Source: Rickettsia hoogstraalii
Lineage (GTDB): Bacteria; Pseudomonadota; Alphaproteobacteria; Rickettsiales; Rickettsiaceae
Assembly (NCBI RefSeq): GCF_000825685.1
Contig: NZ_CCXM01000001.1
Span: 891,828 to 955,827, forward strand
DNA length: 64,000 bases
Direction of reading: 5' to 3'
Shown: positions 18,197 to 27,628 of the stretch, piece after piece
Layout: each line of letters starts with the position of its first letter
Position numbering within the stretch: the stretch's first letter is position 1
The notes under the pieces: generated by a model
Database searches by the model: none
Seen by the model: only the letters and a program-made list of their open reading frames with translations
Told to the model about the DNA's origin: nothing
Program-made: the position numbers and the translations under genes

Positions 18197-19237
18197 ATGC
18201 TTAGTAAAAAATATAGCTCGATTTTAAAAAAATCCCCATGGAAAGATTTTGATTCTAATAAAGACAATAACATATTCACAAGACCGCGTAAAAATCAATT
18301 TAATTTTGATAAATTTCAATTCCAGTTTAATTTCAATGCTAAAACAATAATTTTAGCTGTTGTCGCAGTGATTGCTTTATGGCTTGCTTCGGGTATTTAT
18401 GAAATAAAAGAAGGTGAAGAAGCAGCGGTAATAAGATTTGGGCGTTTTGTACGTAAGGGCTCCCCCGGGCTTAATTATCATTTGCCTGCCCCTTTTGAAA
18501 AGATAATAGTTGAAAAAGTTAAACAATCACGCCGAATTGAGATTGGTTATCGTACAAATAGCTCGGCACGTAGCGGTGGCGATAATACTAAAAATATTGC
18601 CGGTGAAAGTATAATGCTTACCGGTGATGAAAATATTGTTGCTTTAAATTGTGACGTAATGTGGCATATTAATAACCTTGAAGATTTTATTTTTAACGTA
18701 CAAAGACCTGAAGAAACAGTAAAAGCAACAGTAGAAAGTGCTGTTAGAGAAGTAATAGGCAATACTCCTATTTCTTGGGTATTATCTGATCAAAAGCAAG
18801 AAATTACTTACAAAATAGAAAAATTAGCACAAAAGATACTGGATAGTTATAATGCCGGTGTTATGATTGAGAAAGTACAATTATTAAAAGCCGAGCCGCC
18901 TGCCGAAGTAATAGACGCTTATAGAGACGTGCAAACTTCAAAAGCAGATAAAGAGAAAGAAATAAATCAAGCTCAAGCCTATAATAATAAGATTTTGCCG
19001 GAAGCTAGAGGAGCGGCCGCAAAGATTATACAAGAAGCAGAAGGTTATAGAGAAGAAGTTATATCAAAAGCAGAAGGTGATAGCCAAAGATTTAATGCTA
19101 TTTATAAACAATATACTATAGGTAGGCAAGTAACTAGAGATAGGTTATATTTAGAAGTAGTAGAAGAGATATTAGGCGGTTCGAATAAAACTATTATTAA
19201 TAATGCACTACTACCGCATATGGCTATTAAACCGTAG
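18197..19237 (+). CDS. hflK: HflK, membrane protease modulator
   Basis: SPFH/prohibitin-family protein that with HflC forms the cage around FtsH. N-terminal cytoplasmic segment, one transmembrane helix (about residues 51-66, ILAVVAVIALWLASGIY), then the band-7 domain (KEGEEAAVIRFGRFVRKGSPG) and a long charged coiled coil (about 230-310). 346 residues. hflC follows after a 241-base gap holding a palindromic element, an unusual interruption of this pair. Confidence 0.95.
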   Translation: MLSKKYSSILKKSPWKDFDSNKDNNIFTRPRKNQFNFDKFQFQFNFNAKTIILAVVAVIALWLASGIYEIKEGEEAAVIRFGRFVRKGSPGLNYHLPAPFEKIIVEKVKQSRRIEIGYRTNSSARSGGDNTKNIAGESIMLTGDENIVALNCDVMWHINNLEDFIFNVQRPEETVKATVESAVREVIGNTPISWVLSDQKQEITYKIEKLAQKILDSYNAGVMIEKVQLLKAEPPAEVIDAYRDVQTSKADKEKEINQAQAYNNKILPEARGAAAKIIQEAEGYREEVISKAEGDSQRFNAIYKQYTIGRQVTRDRLYLEVVEEILGGSNKTIINNALLPHMAIKP

Positions 19238-19265
19238 CGTACTATGTCATTCCGCGTGGATACCG

Positions 19266-19382
19266 ATGTCATTCCCGCGTAAGCGGGAATCCAGCGTAAA
19301 GCGAGATAAATCGAGCTTTTAATTTCAAAGATTTGCCGTATTTATACTTTTTTTCTGGATCCCGCCTACGCGGGAATGACAT
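19266..19382. repeat. palindromic element, GTCATTCCCGCG family
   Basis: 117 bases: left arm TGTCATTCCCGCGTAAGCGG, right arm CCGCCTACGCGGGAATGACA, with a unique centre including AAAGCGAGATAAATCGAGCT. The copy at 43672-43782 carries the same centre in the opposite orientation. It lies between hflK and hflC; a second broken CGCAATGACG end is at about 19410-19420. Confidence 0.85.
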
Positions 19383-19478
19383 AAAATGATCAATGCAACA
19401 ATGCCTTCTCGCAATGACGTAAAAATCGTTTCACGCAGGTAATGATGGAGCTAATAAAAAAACAACAAGGAATATTAA

Positions 19479-20339
19479 ATGCAACATAAGATTTATTATA
19501 TAATTTTTACAATTGTTTTTGGGCTGATACTGATTTTTAGCTCCTTATTTTCAGTGGACCAACGCCAGTCTGCTGTGGTATTCCAGTTTGGTGAGGCAGT
19601 GAGAACTATAGAAAATCCAGGACTAAATATTAAAATCCCATTTATTCAAAATGTTGAATTTTTTGATAAGCGTCTTTTAGATGTTGAGGTTGAGGCAAAA
19701 GAATTAACGGCTGCCGACGGTAAACGAGTTATTGTTGATGCTTATGCCAAATTCCAAATTAATAATCCCGTAATGTTTTATAAAACGGTACATGATTATC
19801 AAGGTGTGAAAATCAGGTTGACTCGTAATCTTGAATCGTCAATGCGTAAAGTGATAGGTAAAATTTCGCTAAGTAGTCTTTTAAGTCAAGAGCGTAGTAA
19901 TGTAATGCTAAATATCTTAAATCAAGTAGACGGAGAAGCTAAAAGCTTTGGAATTGATGTTGTAGATGTTAGAATTTTAAGAGCAGATTTACCGAAAGAA
20001 AATAGTGCGGCTATTTATCGCCGTATGCAAACGGCACGTGAAAAAGAAGCGACCCAAATTAGAGCAGAAGGACAGGAAGAAAGCGTGCGTATCCGTTCAA
20101 AAGCAGATAAAGAAAGTAAAATAATACTTGCTAAAGCTTATCGAGATGCACAAATTATCAAAGGTGACGGCGATGAAAAAGCAGCAAAAATATATAATTC
20201 CGCTTATTCCGTCGATCCGGAATTTTACAAATTTTATAGATCACTTTTAGTATATAAAAATTCTTTAAAGAAAGAAGATACTAATTTTGTGATTTCACCG
20301 GATGCTGAAGTTTTAAAATACCTTAATTTAACTAAGTAG
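19479..20339 (+). CDS. hflC: HflC, membrane protease modulator
   Basis: Partner of HflK in regulating FtsH. N-terminal membrane anchor (about residues 5-25, IIFTIVFGLILIFSSLFS), band-7 domain beginning VDQRQSAVVFQFGEAVR, then a helical region with AREKEATQIRAEGQEESVRI. 286 residues. A good AAGGA site lies upstream (ACAAGGAATATTAAATG). htrA starts two bases after its stop. Confidence 0.95.
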   Translation: MQHKIYYIIFTIVFGLILIFSSLFSVDQRQSAVVFQFGEAVRTIENPGLNIKIPFIQNVEFFDKRLLDVEVEAKELTAADGKRVIVDAYAKFQINNPVMFYKTVHDYQGVKIRLTRNLESSMRKVIGKISLSSLLSQERSNVMLNILNQVDGEAKSFGIDVVDVRILRADLPKENSAAIYRRMQTAREKEATQIRAEGQEESVRIRSKADKESKIILAKAYRDAQIIKGDGDEKAAKIYNSAYSVDPEFYKFYRSLLVYKNSLKKEDTNFVISPDAEVLKYLNLTK

Positions 20340-20340
20340 T

Positions 20341-21882
20341 ATGATGAATCTGAAAATAGTTCTTGTTATAATAGTTTTAATATCAAGTAACATTGTTCTA
20401 GCAAAAGAAAATAGTAAATCTTTAAAAGTAGCGGATCAAGAAGAGAATGAATTTACGGCAATAAATTCTGCTCCTTTAAAAGTAAGTGAAGCTGCCCGTT
20501 ATAGCTTTGCCGATATAGTTGAGCCGTTAATTCCTGCAGTCGTTAATATTTCGACAATAGAATATGTTAATAGTAAGTCGGAAAATGCTGAGAAAGATCC
20601 GCTGCAAGAAAAAAAGCCTTTAGACTTCATTAATGATTTTTTAGAAAAGCTTAATATACCGCTGAATTTGGAAGAGGTCGATCAAACTCCTAAAAGCGTT
20701 CCGCTTGGTTCAGGGTTTATTATTGAGCCTAACGGTTTAATAGTGACAAACTATCATGTAATTGCAAATGTTGATAAAATTAATATAAAACTTGCAGATA
20801 ATACCGAATTATCGGCTAAATTAATAGGTAGTGATACTAAAACCGATTTAGCTCTCTTAAAAATAGATAGTGAGGAACCGTTAACGTTTGTTGAGTTTGG
20901 AGATTCAAATGATGCAAGAGTAGGAGACTGGGTTATTGCAATCGGTAATCCATTCGGTAATCTAGGCGGTACGGTGACAAGCGGTATTATTTCCTCTAAA
21001 GGGCGGGATATCGATATAGATACGGATAATATAGTCGATAATTTTATTCAAACGGATGCTGCAATTAATAACGGTAATTCCGGCGGTCCTATGTTTAATT
21101 TGGATCAGAAAGTAATAGGCGTAAATACGGCAATTTTTTCACCGCTCGGTACTAATATAGGTATTGGTTTTGCAATACCGTCAAATACTGCAAAGCCCAT
21201 AATCGAACGTCTTAAGAAAGATGGAAAAGTAAGTAGAGGACGTCTTGGAGTAACAATACAAGATTTAACCGAGGAAATTTCTGAAGGGCTAGGACTTAAA
21301 GATACTAGGGGGGTGTTAGTAGCTAAAGTACAAGAAGACGGTCCAGGTGATAAAGCAGGAATTAAAACAGGGGATATAATAATAAAGTTTGCAGATATAC
21401 CGGTTAAAAATACTAAAAAATTGCGTGTAATTATTGCAGATGCTACTATTGATCAGGAAGTAAAAGTAAAAATACTTCGCGATAAAAAAGAGCTTGAATT
21501 ACCTATTAAAATTACTTCAGATAATGAAGAAGTTACCAAAGATTCTACAGAAGAGACCAATAAAGAAGAAATAACAAACAAAGAAGAAAGTAATTTATCT
21601 ATTACTAAAAATAATATTACTTTTAGTAATTTGACTGAAGAATTAAGACAACAATATAATATTCCGAGCGATAAAGCGGGAATAGTTATAACCAATATTG
21701 ATGAAGAAGAAAGTAGCTTCAAAATTGGCGATCTGATAACCAATATTAATCAAGAAAGCATAGACGATATAAGTAAGCTAGAAGAGTTATATGAAAACGC
21801 TAAAAAATCAGATAAGCAAAATATTTTGCTCTTGATTGAAAGGGGTGATACAAGTGTGTTCGTGCCGTTATCGGTGGTGTAG
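20341..21882 (+). CDS. htrA: periplasmic serine protease of the DegP/HtrA family
   Basis: Periplasmic protein quality-control protease. Signal peptide residues 1-21 (ending NIVLA), catalytic triad His139 in TNYHVI, Asp169 in KTDLALLK and Ser247 in GNSGGPMF, then two PDZ domains (about 295-390 and 425-510). 513 residues, as in DegP. An acidic, Thr/Glu-rich linker (about 395-420) separates the PDZs. Encoded directly behind hflC, a conserved alphaproteobacterial grouping for envelope proteolysis. Confidence 0.96.
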   Translation: MMNLKIVLVIIVLISSNIVLAKENSKSLKVADQEENEFTAINSAPLKVSEAARYSFADIVEPLIPAVVNISTIEYVNSKSENAEKDPLQEKKPLDFINDFLEKLNIPLNLEEVDQTPKSVPLGSGFIIEPNGLIVTNYHVIANVDKINIKLADNTELSAKLIGSDTKTDLALLKIDSEEPLTFVEFGDSNDARVGDWVIAIGNPFGNLGGTVTSGIISSKGRDIDIDTDNIVDNFIQTDAAINNGNSGGPMFNLDQKVIGVNTAIFSPLGTNIGIGFAIPSNTAKPIIERLKKDGKVSRGRLGVTIQDLTEEISEGLGLKDTRGVLVAKVQEDGPGDKAGIKTGDIIIKFADIPVKNTKKLRVIIADATIDQEVKVKILRDKKELELPIKITSDNEEVTKDSTEETNKEEITNKEESNLSITKNNITFSNLTEELRQQYNIPSDKAGIVITNIDEEESSFKIGDLITNINQESIDDISKLEELYENAKKSDKQNILLLIERGDTSVFVPLSVV

Positions 21883-21890
21883 AATCCTAT

Positions 21891-21986
21891 CGTCATTGCG
21901 AGGAGCCGTAGGCGACGCGGCAATCCAGAAAATAATTTTTTACTGGATTGCTTCGTCAAAACTTACAGTTTTTCCTCGCAATGACG
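21891..21986. repeat. palindromic element, CGTCATTGCGAG family
   Basis: A complete copy between htrA and trhO: CGTCATTGCGAGGAGCCGTA, internal GGCAATCCAG / CTGGATTGCTTCGTC arms, ending TTTTTCCTCGCAATGACG. Confidence 0.85.
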
Positions 21987-22012
21987 TTAACAATAATAAT
22001 ACCTAAATAATT

Positions 22013-22756
22013 ATGAATGAAAAAATAGCAATTTTAAGTGCATATAGTTTTGTTAATATAGAAGAACCGGCGAATTTGATACCGAAACTTTTGCTTATCG
22101 GTAAAAGAAAATATGTTAGAGGTACTATTTTATTAGCTAATGAAGGCTTTAACGGTTCTTTTTCAGGTTCATACGAAAATGTAAATCTTGTACTTGAAGA
22201 ACTAATAAAGCTAACCGGTCCCAAAGATGTTAACGTTAAAATAAATTATAGTGATGTTCATCCTTTTCAAAAGTTGAAGGTAAGGCTTAAGAAAGAGATC
22301 ATAGCGATGAATGTTGAAGATTTGAATGTTGATTTATTTAAAGGTGAGTATATAGAGCCGAAAGATTGGGACGAATTTATCACTAAACAAAATGTTATAG
22401 TAATAGATACTCGTAATGATTATGAAGTAGAGGTCGGTACATTTAAATCGGCAATTAATCCTAATACTAAAACATTTAAGCAGTTTCCTGCTTGGGTTCA
22501 GCAGAATCAAGAATTGCTCAAAGGTAAAAAAATTGCTATGGTTTGTACAGGTGGTATTAGGTGTGAAAAATCCACCAGCTTACTTAAAAGTATAGGTTAT
22601 GATGAGGTGTATCATTTGAAAGGCGGTATATTGCAATATTTAGAAGATACGCAAAATAAGAATAATTTATGGCAAGGTGAATGTTTTGTCTTTGATGATA
22701 GGAGAGCAGTGGCGGATGATTTATCGCCCGCAGAAGGGCATTGGTTGCAGAGATAG
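22013..22756 (+). CDS. trhO: tRNA uridine hydroxylase TrhO (rhodanese family)
   Basis: Oxygen-dependent hydroxylation of U34 to 5-hydroxyuridine in tRNAs. An N-terminal acylphosphatase-like UPF0176 domain ([13 protein letters not shown], about residues 40-52) precedes the rhodanese domain with [13 protein letters not shown] and the active-site loop [12 protein letters not shown] (Cys178). 247 residues, typical for the YceA/TrhO family. Stands alone between palindromic elements. Confidence 0.92.
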   Translation: MNEKIAILSAYSFVNIEEPANLIPKLLLIGKRKYVRGTILLANEGFNGSFSGSYENVNLVLEELIKLTGPKDVNVKINYSDVHPFQKLKVRLKKEIIAMNVEDLNVDLFKGEYIEPKDWDEFITKQNVIVIDTRNDYEVEVGTFKSAINPNTKTFKQFPAWVQQNQELLKGKKIAMVCTGGIRCEKSTSLLKSIGYDEVYHLKGGILQYLEDTQNKNNLWQGECFVFDDRRAVADDLSPAEGHWLQR

Positions 22757-22809
22757 ATGTCATTGACCTAGTGGTGTATGAACGTATAGGATGTCATTCC
22801 ATACCTAAT

Positions 22810-22910
22810 CGTCATTGCGAGCAGCCATAGGCTGCGTGGCAATCTCATGAAATAATAACAAACTCCTGAGATTGCTTCGTCAAAATTTTCAATTTTTCCT
22901 CGCAATGACG
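22810..22910. repeat. palindromic element, CGTCATTGCGAG family
   Basis: 101 bases nearly identical to the copy at 61-162 (GCAGCC...GGCAATCTCATGAAATAATAACAAA-type centre), ending 34 bases before the sdhC start. High similarity between distant copies suggests recent spread or gene conversion. Confidence 0.85.
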
Positions 22911-22944
22911 TTATACAAGTTTTTTATTATTATATTAAATATCT

Positions 22945-23319
22945 ATGACTAAAACCAGACAAGAAATTTATAATAAGCGTCCGACTTCGCCGCATTTAAG
23001 CATATATAAGCCGCAAATTAGTTCTACTTTATCGATTTTGCATCGTATGACCGGCGTAGCTCTATTTTTTGCAGTATCGATTTTGGTTTGGTGGTTGATT
23101 CTTAGCAAATATGACAATAATTATTTACAACTTGCTAATTGCTGTATTATAAAAATATGCTTAGTAGCAGTAAGCTACGCTTGGTTTTATCATTTATGTA
23201 ACGGTATTCGGCATTTATTTTGGGATATCGGTTACGGCTTTTCTATAAAAGCAGTTAATATCACCGGCTGGTGTGTGACGGTAGGGTCTGTATTATTAAC
23301 GGTATTGTTGTGGATGTAG
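22945..23319 (+). CDS. sdhC: succinate dehydrogenase cytochrome b556 subunit
   Basis: Membrane anchor of complex II that helps bind haem b and quinone. RPTSPHLSIYKPQ then STLSILHRMTGVAL (about residues 30-45) is the SdhC signature, and HLCNGIRHLFWDIGYGF (about 82-98) carries the haem-ligand His. Three transmembrane helices. 124 residues. A palindromic element separates it from sdhD. Confidence 0.95.
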   Translation: MTKTRQEIYNKRPTSPHLSIYKPQISSTLSILHRMTGVALFFAVSILVWWLILSKYDNNYLQLANCCIIKICLVAVSYAWFYHLCNGIRHLFWDIGYGFSIKAVNITGWCVTVGSVLLTVLLWM

Positions 23320-23329
23320 TAATTAAAAA

Positions 23330-23423
23330 CGTCATTGCGAGGAGAATTACAGCGTAATTCGACGAAGCAATCTCAGGATACTTGACGAGATTGCCGCACT
23401 CCTTACAGTCGCTCGCAATGACG
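23330..23423. repeat. palindromic element between sdhC and sdhD
   Basis: Opens CGTCATTGCGAGGAGAATTA, has internal GACGAAGCAATCTCAGG and CGAGATTGCCGCAC arms and closes GTCGCTCGCAATGACG. The sdhC-sdhD transcript would carry this as a long hairpin. Confidence 0.85.
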
Positions 23424-23453
23424 AAAAGCTAAAACAAATAATAGAGAAAATTA

Positions 23454-23831
23454 ATGGTATATGATTTTAAAGCAGAAATTGTAAAAGCAAAAAATAGCGG
23501 TTCTGCTAAAAGTGGTTCTCATCATTGGTTATTGCAAAGAGTAACGGGGATTATATTAGCTTTATGTTCTATATGGTTAATATATTTTACGCTAACTAAC
23601 AAAAATAATGACATAAATATTATTATGTGGGAGCTTAAAAAGTCTTTTAACGTAGTAGCATTGTTAATTACGGTGGCTATTTCGTTGTATCATGCAATGC
23701 TTGGTATGCGTGTAGTGATTGAGGATTATGTAAGTTGTCACAAATTACGTAATATATTGATTATAATAGTGCAATTATTTTGCATTGTGACTATTACAGC
23801 TTTTGTAGTAGCGATGTTTTATAGGGGATGA
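23454..23831 (+). CDS. sdhD: succinate dehydrogenase membrane anchor subunit
   Basis: Second membrane anchor of complex II. SGSHHWLLQRVTGIILALC (about residues 21-40) and HAMLGMRVVIEDY (about 82-94) are the SdhD quinone/haem-side motifs. Three helices, 125 residues. Followed 18 bases later by a parD antitoxin gene rather than directly by sdhA. Confidence 0.93.
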   Translation: MVYDFKAEIVKAKNSGSAKSGSHHWLLQRVTGIILALCSIWLIYFTLTNKNNDINIIMWELKKSFNVVALLITVAISLYHAMLGMRVVIEDYVSCHKLRNILIIIVQLFCIVTITAFVVAMFYRG

Positions 23832-23849
23832 ATTATAAGGTAATTTATT

Positions 23850-24086
23850 ATGGATATAAACTTAACCAATAATCTAGAAGAATTAGTAATCGCAAAAGTT
23901 AATTCAGGAATGTATAGTAATGCGAGTGAGGTAGTAGCAGAAGCTTTAAGATTGTTAGATAAATTTGAAAAAGCACAAAGTATTAAATTAGACTTGCTGC
24001 GTCAAGCTGTAGGTGTAGGAATATATCAAGCAGAGAATAATATATTTAGTGAGAAATCAATTTTAGATTTGATGGATGATGAGTAA
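23850..24086 (+). CDS. parD: ParD-type antitoxin
   Basis: 78 residues with the ribbon-helix-helix pattern of ParD/CopG antitoxins: MDINLTNNLEELVIAKVNSG, then MYSNASEVVAEALRLLDKFE (about residues 21-40). The acidic C-terminus would wrap the ParE toxin. It sits inside the sdhC-sdhD-sdhA gene row with its stop overlapping the parE start. The reading frame is intact though its toxin is broken. Confidence 0.87.
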   Translation: MDINLTNNLEELVIAKVNSGMYSNASEVVAEALRLLDKFEKAQSIKLDLLRQAVGVGIYQAENNIFSEKSILDLMDDE

Positions 24087-24391
24087 GATAGTGTCTTACA
24101 AATTAACTAAAATTGCTGAAAATGATTTGCTGCAAATAATATTATAGTGAAGAAGTATGGGGGCAAGAGATAGCCAGAAAATATTTAACTCAAATACATA
24201 ATAAATGTATAGAAATTTGTAATTTTCCAAATATAGGGATAAATCGTCCGGAAATTTTTAAAAATATAAAATCAATAATTGTTAATAGCCATATAATACT
24301 TTATTGCTTGATTGAAAATGAAATTAGTATACTTAGAGTGTTGCATAAAAATATGGATATAACTGAAATATATAGTAAAAAATTAATTTAA
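24079..24391 (+). pseudogene. parE: ParE/RelE-family toxin, frameshifted
   Basis: Starts at ATG 24079 inside parD: MSKIVSYKLTKIAENDLLQI, typical of ParE, stopping at 24147. One frame over the protein continues SEEVWGQEIARKYLTQIHNK, then NFPNIGINRP, ILYCLIENEISILRVLHK, to TAA 24389-24391, which overlaps the sdhA ATG. One indel near 24140 splits a roughly 103-residue toxin; everything else is in order, so inactivation looks recent. Confidence 0.85.
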
Positions 24392-26181
24392 TGACCAAAG
24401 CGTATAATATAATTCATCATAAATTTGACGTAGTAGTTGTAGGTGCAGGCGGAGCTGGTCTTCGTTCTGCATTTGGTATGGCTAAAGAAGGGCTAAACAC
24501 CGCCTGTATAACTAAGCTATTCCCGACTCGTAGTCATACTGTGGCTGCTCAAGGCGGAATTAGTGCAGCACTTGGAAATATGGGTGAAGATGATTGGCGT
24601 TGGCATATGTATGATACGGTGAAAGGTTCAGACTGGTTAGGTGATCAGGATGCCATCGAGTATATGTGCAAGAATGCTCCCGATGCGATTTTAGAGCTTG
24701 AGCATTACGGAGTACCTTTTTCAAGAACTGAAGAGGGAAGAATTTATCAGCGTCCTTTTGGCGGTATGACAACAGAGTATGGTAAAGGAAAAGCGGCTCA
24801 GCGTACATGTGCTGCGGCAGATCGTACGGGGCATGCCATACTTCATACTTTATATCAGCAGTCACTAAAGCATAAAGTGCAGTTTTTTGTTGAATATTTT
24901 GCTATTGATTTATTGATGGAAGACGGTGAATGTAGAGGCGTAGTTGCGTGGAATTTAGATGACGGTAGCCTGCATTGTTTTAGAGCTCATAATGTAGTGC
25001 TTGCAACGGGCGGATATGGGCGTGCTTATTTTTCAGCAACGTCCGCTCATACTTGTACGGGCGACGGGGGCGGTATGGCGATTAGAGCAGGTTTGCCTCT
25101 GCAAGATATGGAGTTTGTACAGTTCCATCCGACAGGCATATATTCGGCGGGCTGTCTTATTACCGAGGGAGCTAGAGGTGAAGGGGGATATCTCGTTAAT
25201 GCAAACGGAGAGCGTTTTATGGAGCGTTACGCTCCTGCTGCAAAGGATTTAGCTTCAAGAGACGTAGTTTCAAGAGCGATGACTATTGAGATTCGTGAAG
25301 GGCGAGGAGTCGGCGAGCATAAAGATCATGTATTCCTGCATTTAAATCATTTATCGCCTGAGATTTTACATAGCCGTTTGCCAGGTATTTCTGAGACGGC
25401 TAAAATTTTTGCCGGTGTTGATGTCACTAAAGAGCCGATACCGGTACTTCCTACTGTTCATTATAATATGGGCGGGATACCGACTAATTACCACGGTCAA
25501 GTCATTATTAAAGACGGCACTAATCATAATAGCGTAGTAAAAGGCCTTATGGCAATTGGTGAAGCGGCTTGTGTATCGGTACACGGTGCTAATCGATTAG
25601 GTTCAAACTCTTTACTTGATTTAGTAGTATTCGGTAGAAGTAGTGCTTTAAAAGCAGCTGAGCTTATTAGTCCAGCGAGTCCTCATAAGCCTATAAAAGA
25701 GGCAAGTCTTGAAAAAATTATAAATAGATTTGATAAAGTCCGTCACGCTAACGGTAATATTTTAGTTGCAGATTTAAGGCTTAAAATGCAAAGAACTATG
25801 CAAAGCCACGCTTCGGTATTTAGAACTCAAGAAGTACTAGATGAAGGAGCAGGAATGATTAGCGAAATAAGAAGCGGCTATAAAGATATAAAAATTAACG
25901 ATAAATCTTTAATTTGGAATAGTGATTTAGTTGAAGCCTTAGAGCTAGATAATCTACTTGATCAAGCTTTGGTTACGGTATATTCGGCAGCTGCAAGAAA
26001 AGAAAGTAGAGGAGCTCATGCTAGGGAAGATTATCCTGATCGTAATGATGGAGATTGGATGAAACATACTCTTAGTTCTATCAATGAAGCAGGTAAAGTA
26101 GTTCTTGATTATAAACCTGTAACGCTAACCACTTTAACCGATGAGATAAGTGCAATTCCACCGGCAAAAAGAGTGTATTAA
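24391..26181 (+). CDS. sdhA: succinate dehydrogenase flavoprotein subunit
   Basis: Oxidises succinate to fumarate in complex II. FAD site [20 protein letters not shown] (from residue 15), covalent-FAD His49 in [11 protein letters not shown], substrate residues in QFHPTGIY and [13 protein letters not shown], and the C-terminal [18 protein letters not shown]. 596 residues, normal. Its ATG overlaps the dead parE stop, so translation may once have been coupled to the toxin. sdhB is not in the window. Confidence 0.97.
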   Translation: MTKAYNIIHHKFDVVVVGAGGAGLRSAFGMAKEGLNTACITKLFPTRSHTVAAQGGISAALGNMGEDDWRWHMYDTVKGSDWLGDQDAIEYMCKNAPDAILELEHYGVPFSRTEEGRIYQRPFGGMTTEYGKGKAAQRTCAAADRTGHAILHTLYQQSLKHKVQFFVEYFAIDLLMEDGECRGVVAWNLDDGSLHCFRAHNVVLATGGYGRAYFSATSAHTCTGDGGGMAIRAGLPLQDMEFVQFHPTGIYSAGCLITEGARGEGGYLVNANGERFMERYAPAAKDLASRDVVSRAMTIEIREGRGVGEHKDHVFLHLNHLSPEILHSRLPGISETAKIFAGVDVTKEPIPVLPTVHYNMGGIPTNYHGQVIIKDGTNHNSVVKGLMAIGEAACVSVHGANRLGSNSLLDLVVFGRSSALKAAELISPASPHKPIKEASLEKIINRFDKVRHANGNILVADLRLKMQRTMQSHASVFRTQEVLDEGAGMISEIRSGYKDIKINDKSLIWNSDLVEALELDNLLDQALVTVYSAAARKESRGAHAREDYPDRNDGDWMKHTLSSINEAGKVVLDYKPVTLTTLTDEISAIPPAKRVY

Positions 26182-26236
26182 TGTATATACTTGGTGAATT
26201 TCAAAAATTGGCGTTGTTGTTTCGTAGATACCAAAT

Positions 26237-26355
26237 CGTCATTGCGAGAAGAATTACGTAGTAATTCGACGAAGCAATCCAGTTAAAAAATGCTAATTTA
26301 TAGCATTTTTTGTTTTTTCCTAGATTGCCACGTCGCTTCGCTCCTCGCAATGACG
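26237..26355. repeat. palindromic element with adjoining RPE end fragment
   Basis: A CGTCATTGCGAGAAG...CTCCTCGCAATGACG element with an extra central hairpin (AAAAAATGCTA / TAGCATTTTTT). Just upstream, 26187-26210 reads ACTTGGTGAATTTCAAAAATTG, which is the fused ends of the element type seen at 7976. That looks like an RPE that lost its interior. Confidence 0.8.
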
Positions 26356-26394
26356 ATAAGGCTGATTCGTATGGGAATAAATCTATAACAATTT

Positions 26395-27051
26395 ATGTTT
26401 GAGTATTTAATAAAATTTTATCCAAAAATCCTTTTTATTGTAGAGGGGACTTTAGTAACTTTAAAATATAGCGTTATTGCCGTTATATTCGGTTTAGTAA
26501 TAGGGATGTTGCTCGCTATTTGTAAGGTAAATAAGAATCGTGCTTTAAGGCTTTTTGCAAATTTCTATACTTCTATTTTCAGAGGTACTCCTTTATTAAT
26601 TCAATTAAGTATTATTTATTTTGCTTCACCTTATATTATAGGCGTTAAATTTAGTGTGTTTATGGCGGGAGCTATTTCTTTTTCTCTTAATTCGGGAGCA
26701 TATGTTTCCGAAGTAATAAGGGCGGGGATTAATGCAGTTGATAAAGGGCAGTTTGAAGCGGCTGAAGCTCTTGCTATTCCAAAGTTTTTAATAATGAAAG
26801 ATATAATTCTGCCGCAAGCAGTTAAAAATATTTTTCCGTCATTAGTAAATGAGCTTGTAAATTTGATTAAAGAATCAGCCATTATTTCTATGCTTGGAGA
26901 AATGGATTTAATGCGTAGAGCACAAATTGTATCAATTGAAACATATAATTATTTTTTTCCAATGTTTATTGCTGCGTGCTGTTATTATATTTTAGTGATG
27001 TTAATCAGCTTTATAGCAAAAATAATTGAGAAAAAAATGATTGTTAATTAA
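26395..27051 (+). CDS. glnP: polar amino-acid ABC transporter permease
   Basis: Inner-membrane permease of the His/Glu/Gln/Arg ABC importer family. About five transmembrane helices in 218 residues. The cytoplasmic EAA loop reads EAAEALAIPKFLIMKDIILP (about residues 121-140), the docking site for the ATPase. No ATPase or binding protein adjoins it. The binding lipoprotein at 54784-55509 is a plausible partner. The glutamine specificity in the symbol is by family resemblance only. Confidence 0.85.
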   Translation: MFEYLIKFYPKILFIVEGTLVTLKYSVIAVIFGLVIGMLLAICKVNKNRALRLFANFYTSIFRGTPLLIQLSIIYFASPYIIGVKFSVFMAGAISFSLNSGAYVSEVIRAGINAVDKGQFEAAEALAIPKFLIMKDIILPQAVKNIFPSLVNELVNLIKESAIISMLGEMDLMRRAQIVSIETYNYFFPMFIAACCYYILVMLISFIAKIIEKKMIVN

Positions 27052-27058
27052 AACATAC

Positions 27059-27086
27059 TTGCTTTTATGGAAAAAGTAATTATAAT
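27059..27086 (+). promoter_or_regulatory. candidate promoter of the rpsL-rpsG-fusA operon
   Basis: TTGCTT (27059-27064), a 16-base spacer and TATAAT (27081-27086), leaving a leader of roughly 120 bases before rpsL. The leader holds a short AAAGGGTGG / TACCCTTTA pairing that could be regulatory. Confidence 0.55.
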
Positions 27087-27212
27087 TTAAATTTAGTGTA
27101 ATTTACAAATTCCTATAATTTGTATTTAGAAATGATTTAAAATAAAGGGTGGAAGTATTTTTTTACCCTTTAATTATCGTATATATAAGTTTTTTTTGGA
27201 GTATTTTTTTTA

Positions 27213-27602
27213 ATGCCGACATATAATCAATTAGTACGTTTTGGGAGAAAGTCAAAAACTCGTAAGACCAAATCTCCTGCCTTAGAATCTAATCCTTTTA
27301 AAAGTGGTGTTTGCCTAGTTGTAAAAACCGTTACCCCTAAAAAGCCTAACTCTGCACTCCGTAAGATTGCAACGGTGCGTTTAAGTAATAAAAGAACAGT
27401 AAATGCATATATTCCCGGTGAAAAGCATAGTGTAAAGGAGCATGATAGGGTATTAGTAAGAGGAGGTCAGGTTCCTGATCTTCCGGGGGTGAAATATCAT
27501 ATCGTACTCGGTGCATATGATATTGCTGGAGTTAAAGGACGTAAGCAAGGTCGTTCACGTTATGGTGCTCCTCGTAAACAAGTTGCAGTTACAAAAAAAT
27601 AA
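27213..27602 (+). CDS. rpsL: 30S ribosomal protein S12
   Basis: Decoding-centre protein of the small subunit. [19 protein letters not shown] carries the conserved Lys43 region. The second decoding loop reads [14 protein letters not shown], so residue 88, Lys in E. coli (RGGRVKDLPG), is Pro here. 129 residues with a short extra basic tail ([11 protein letters not shown]). First gene of the str operon. Confidence 0.97.
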
Positions 27603-27628
27603 ATTATTAGTTAGAGAGAAAAAATAAA

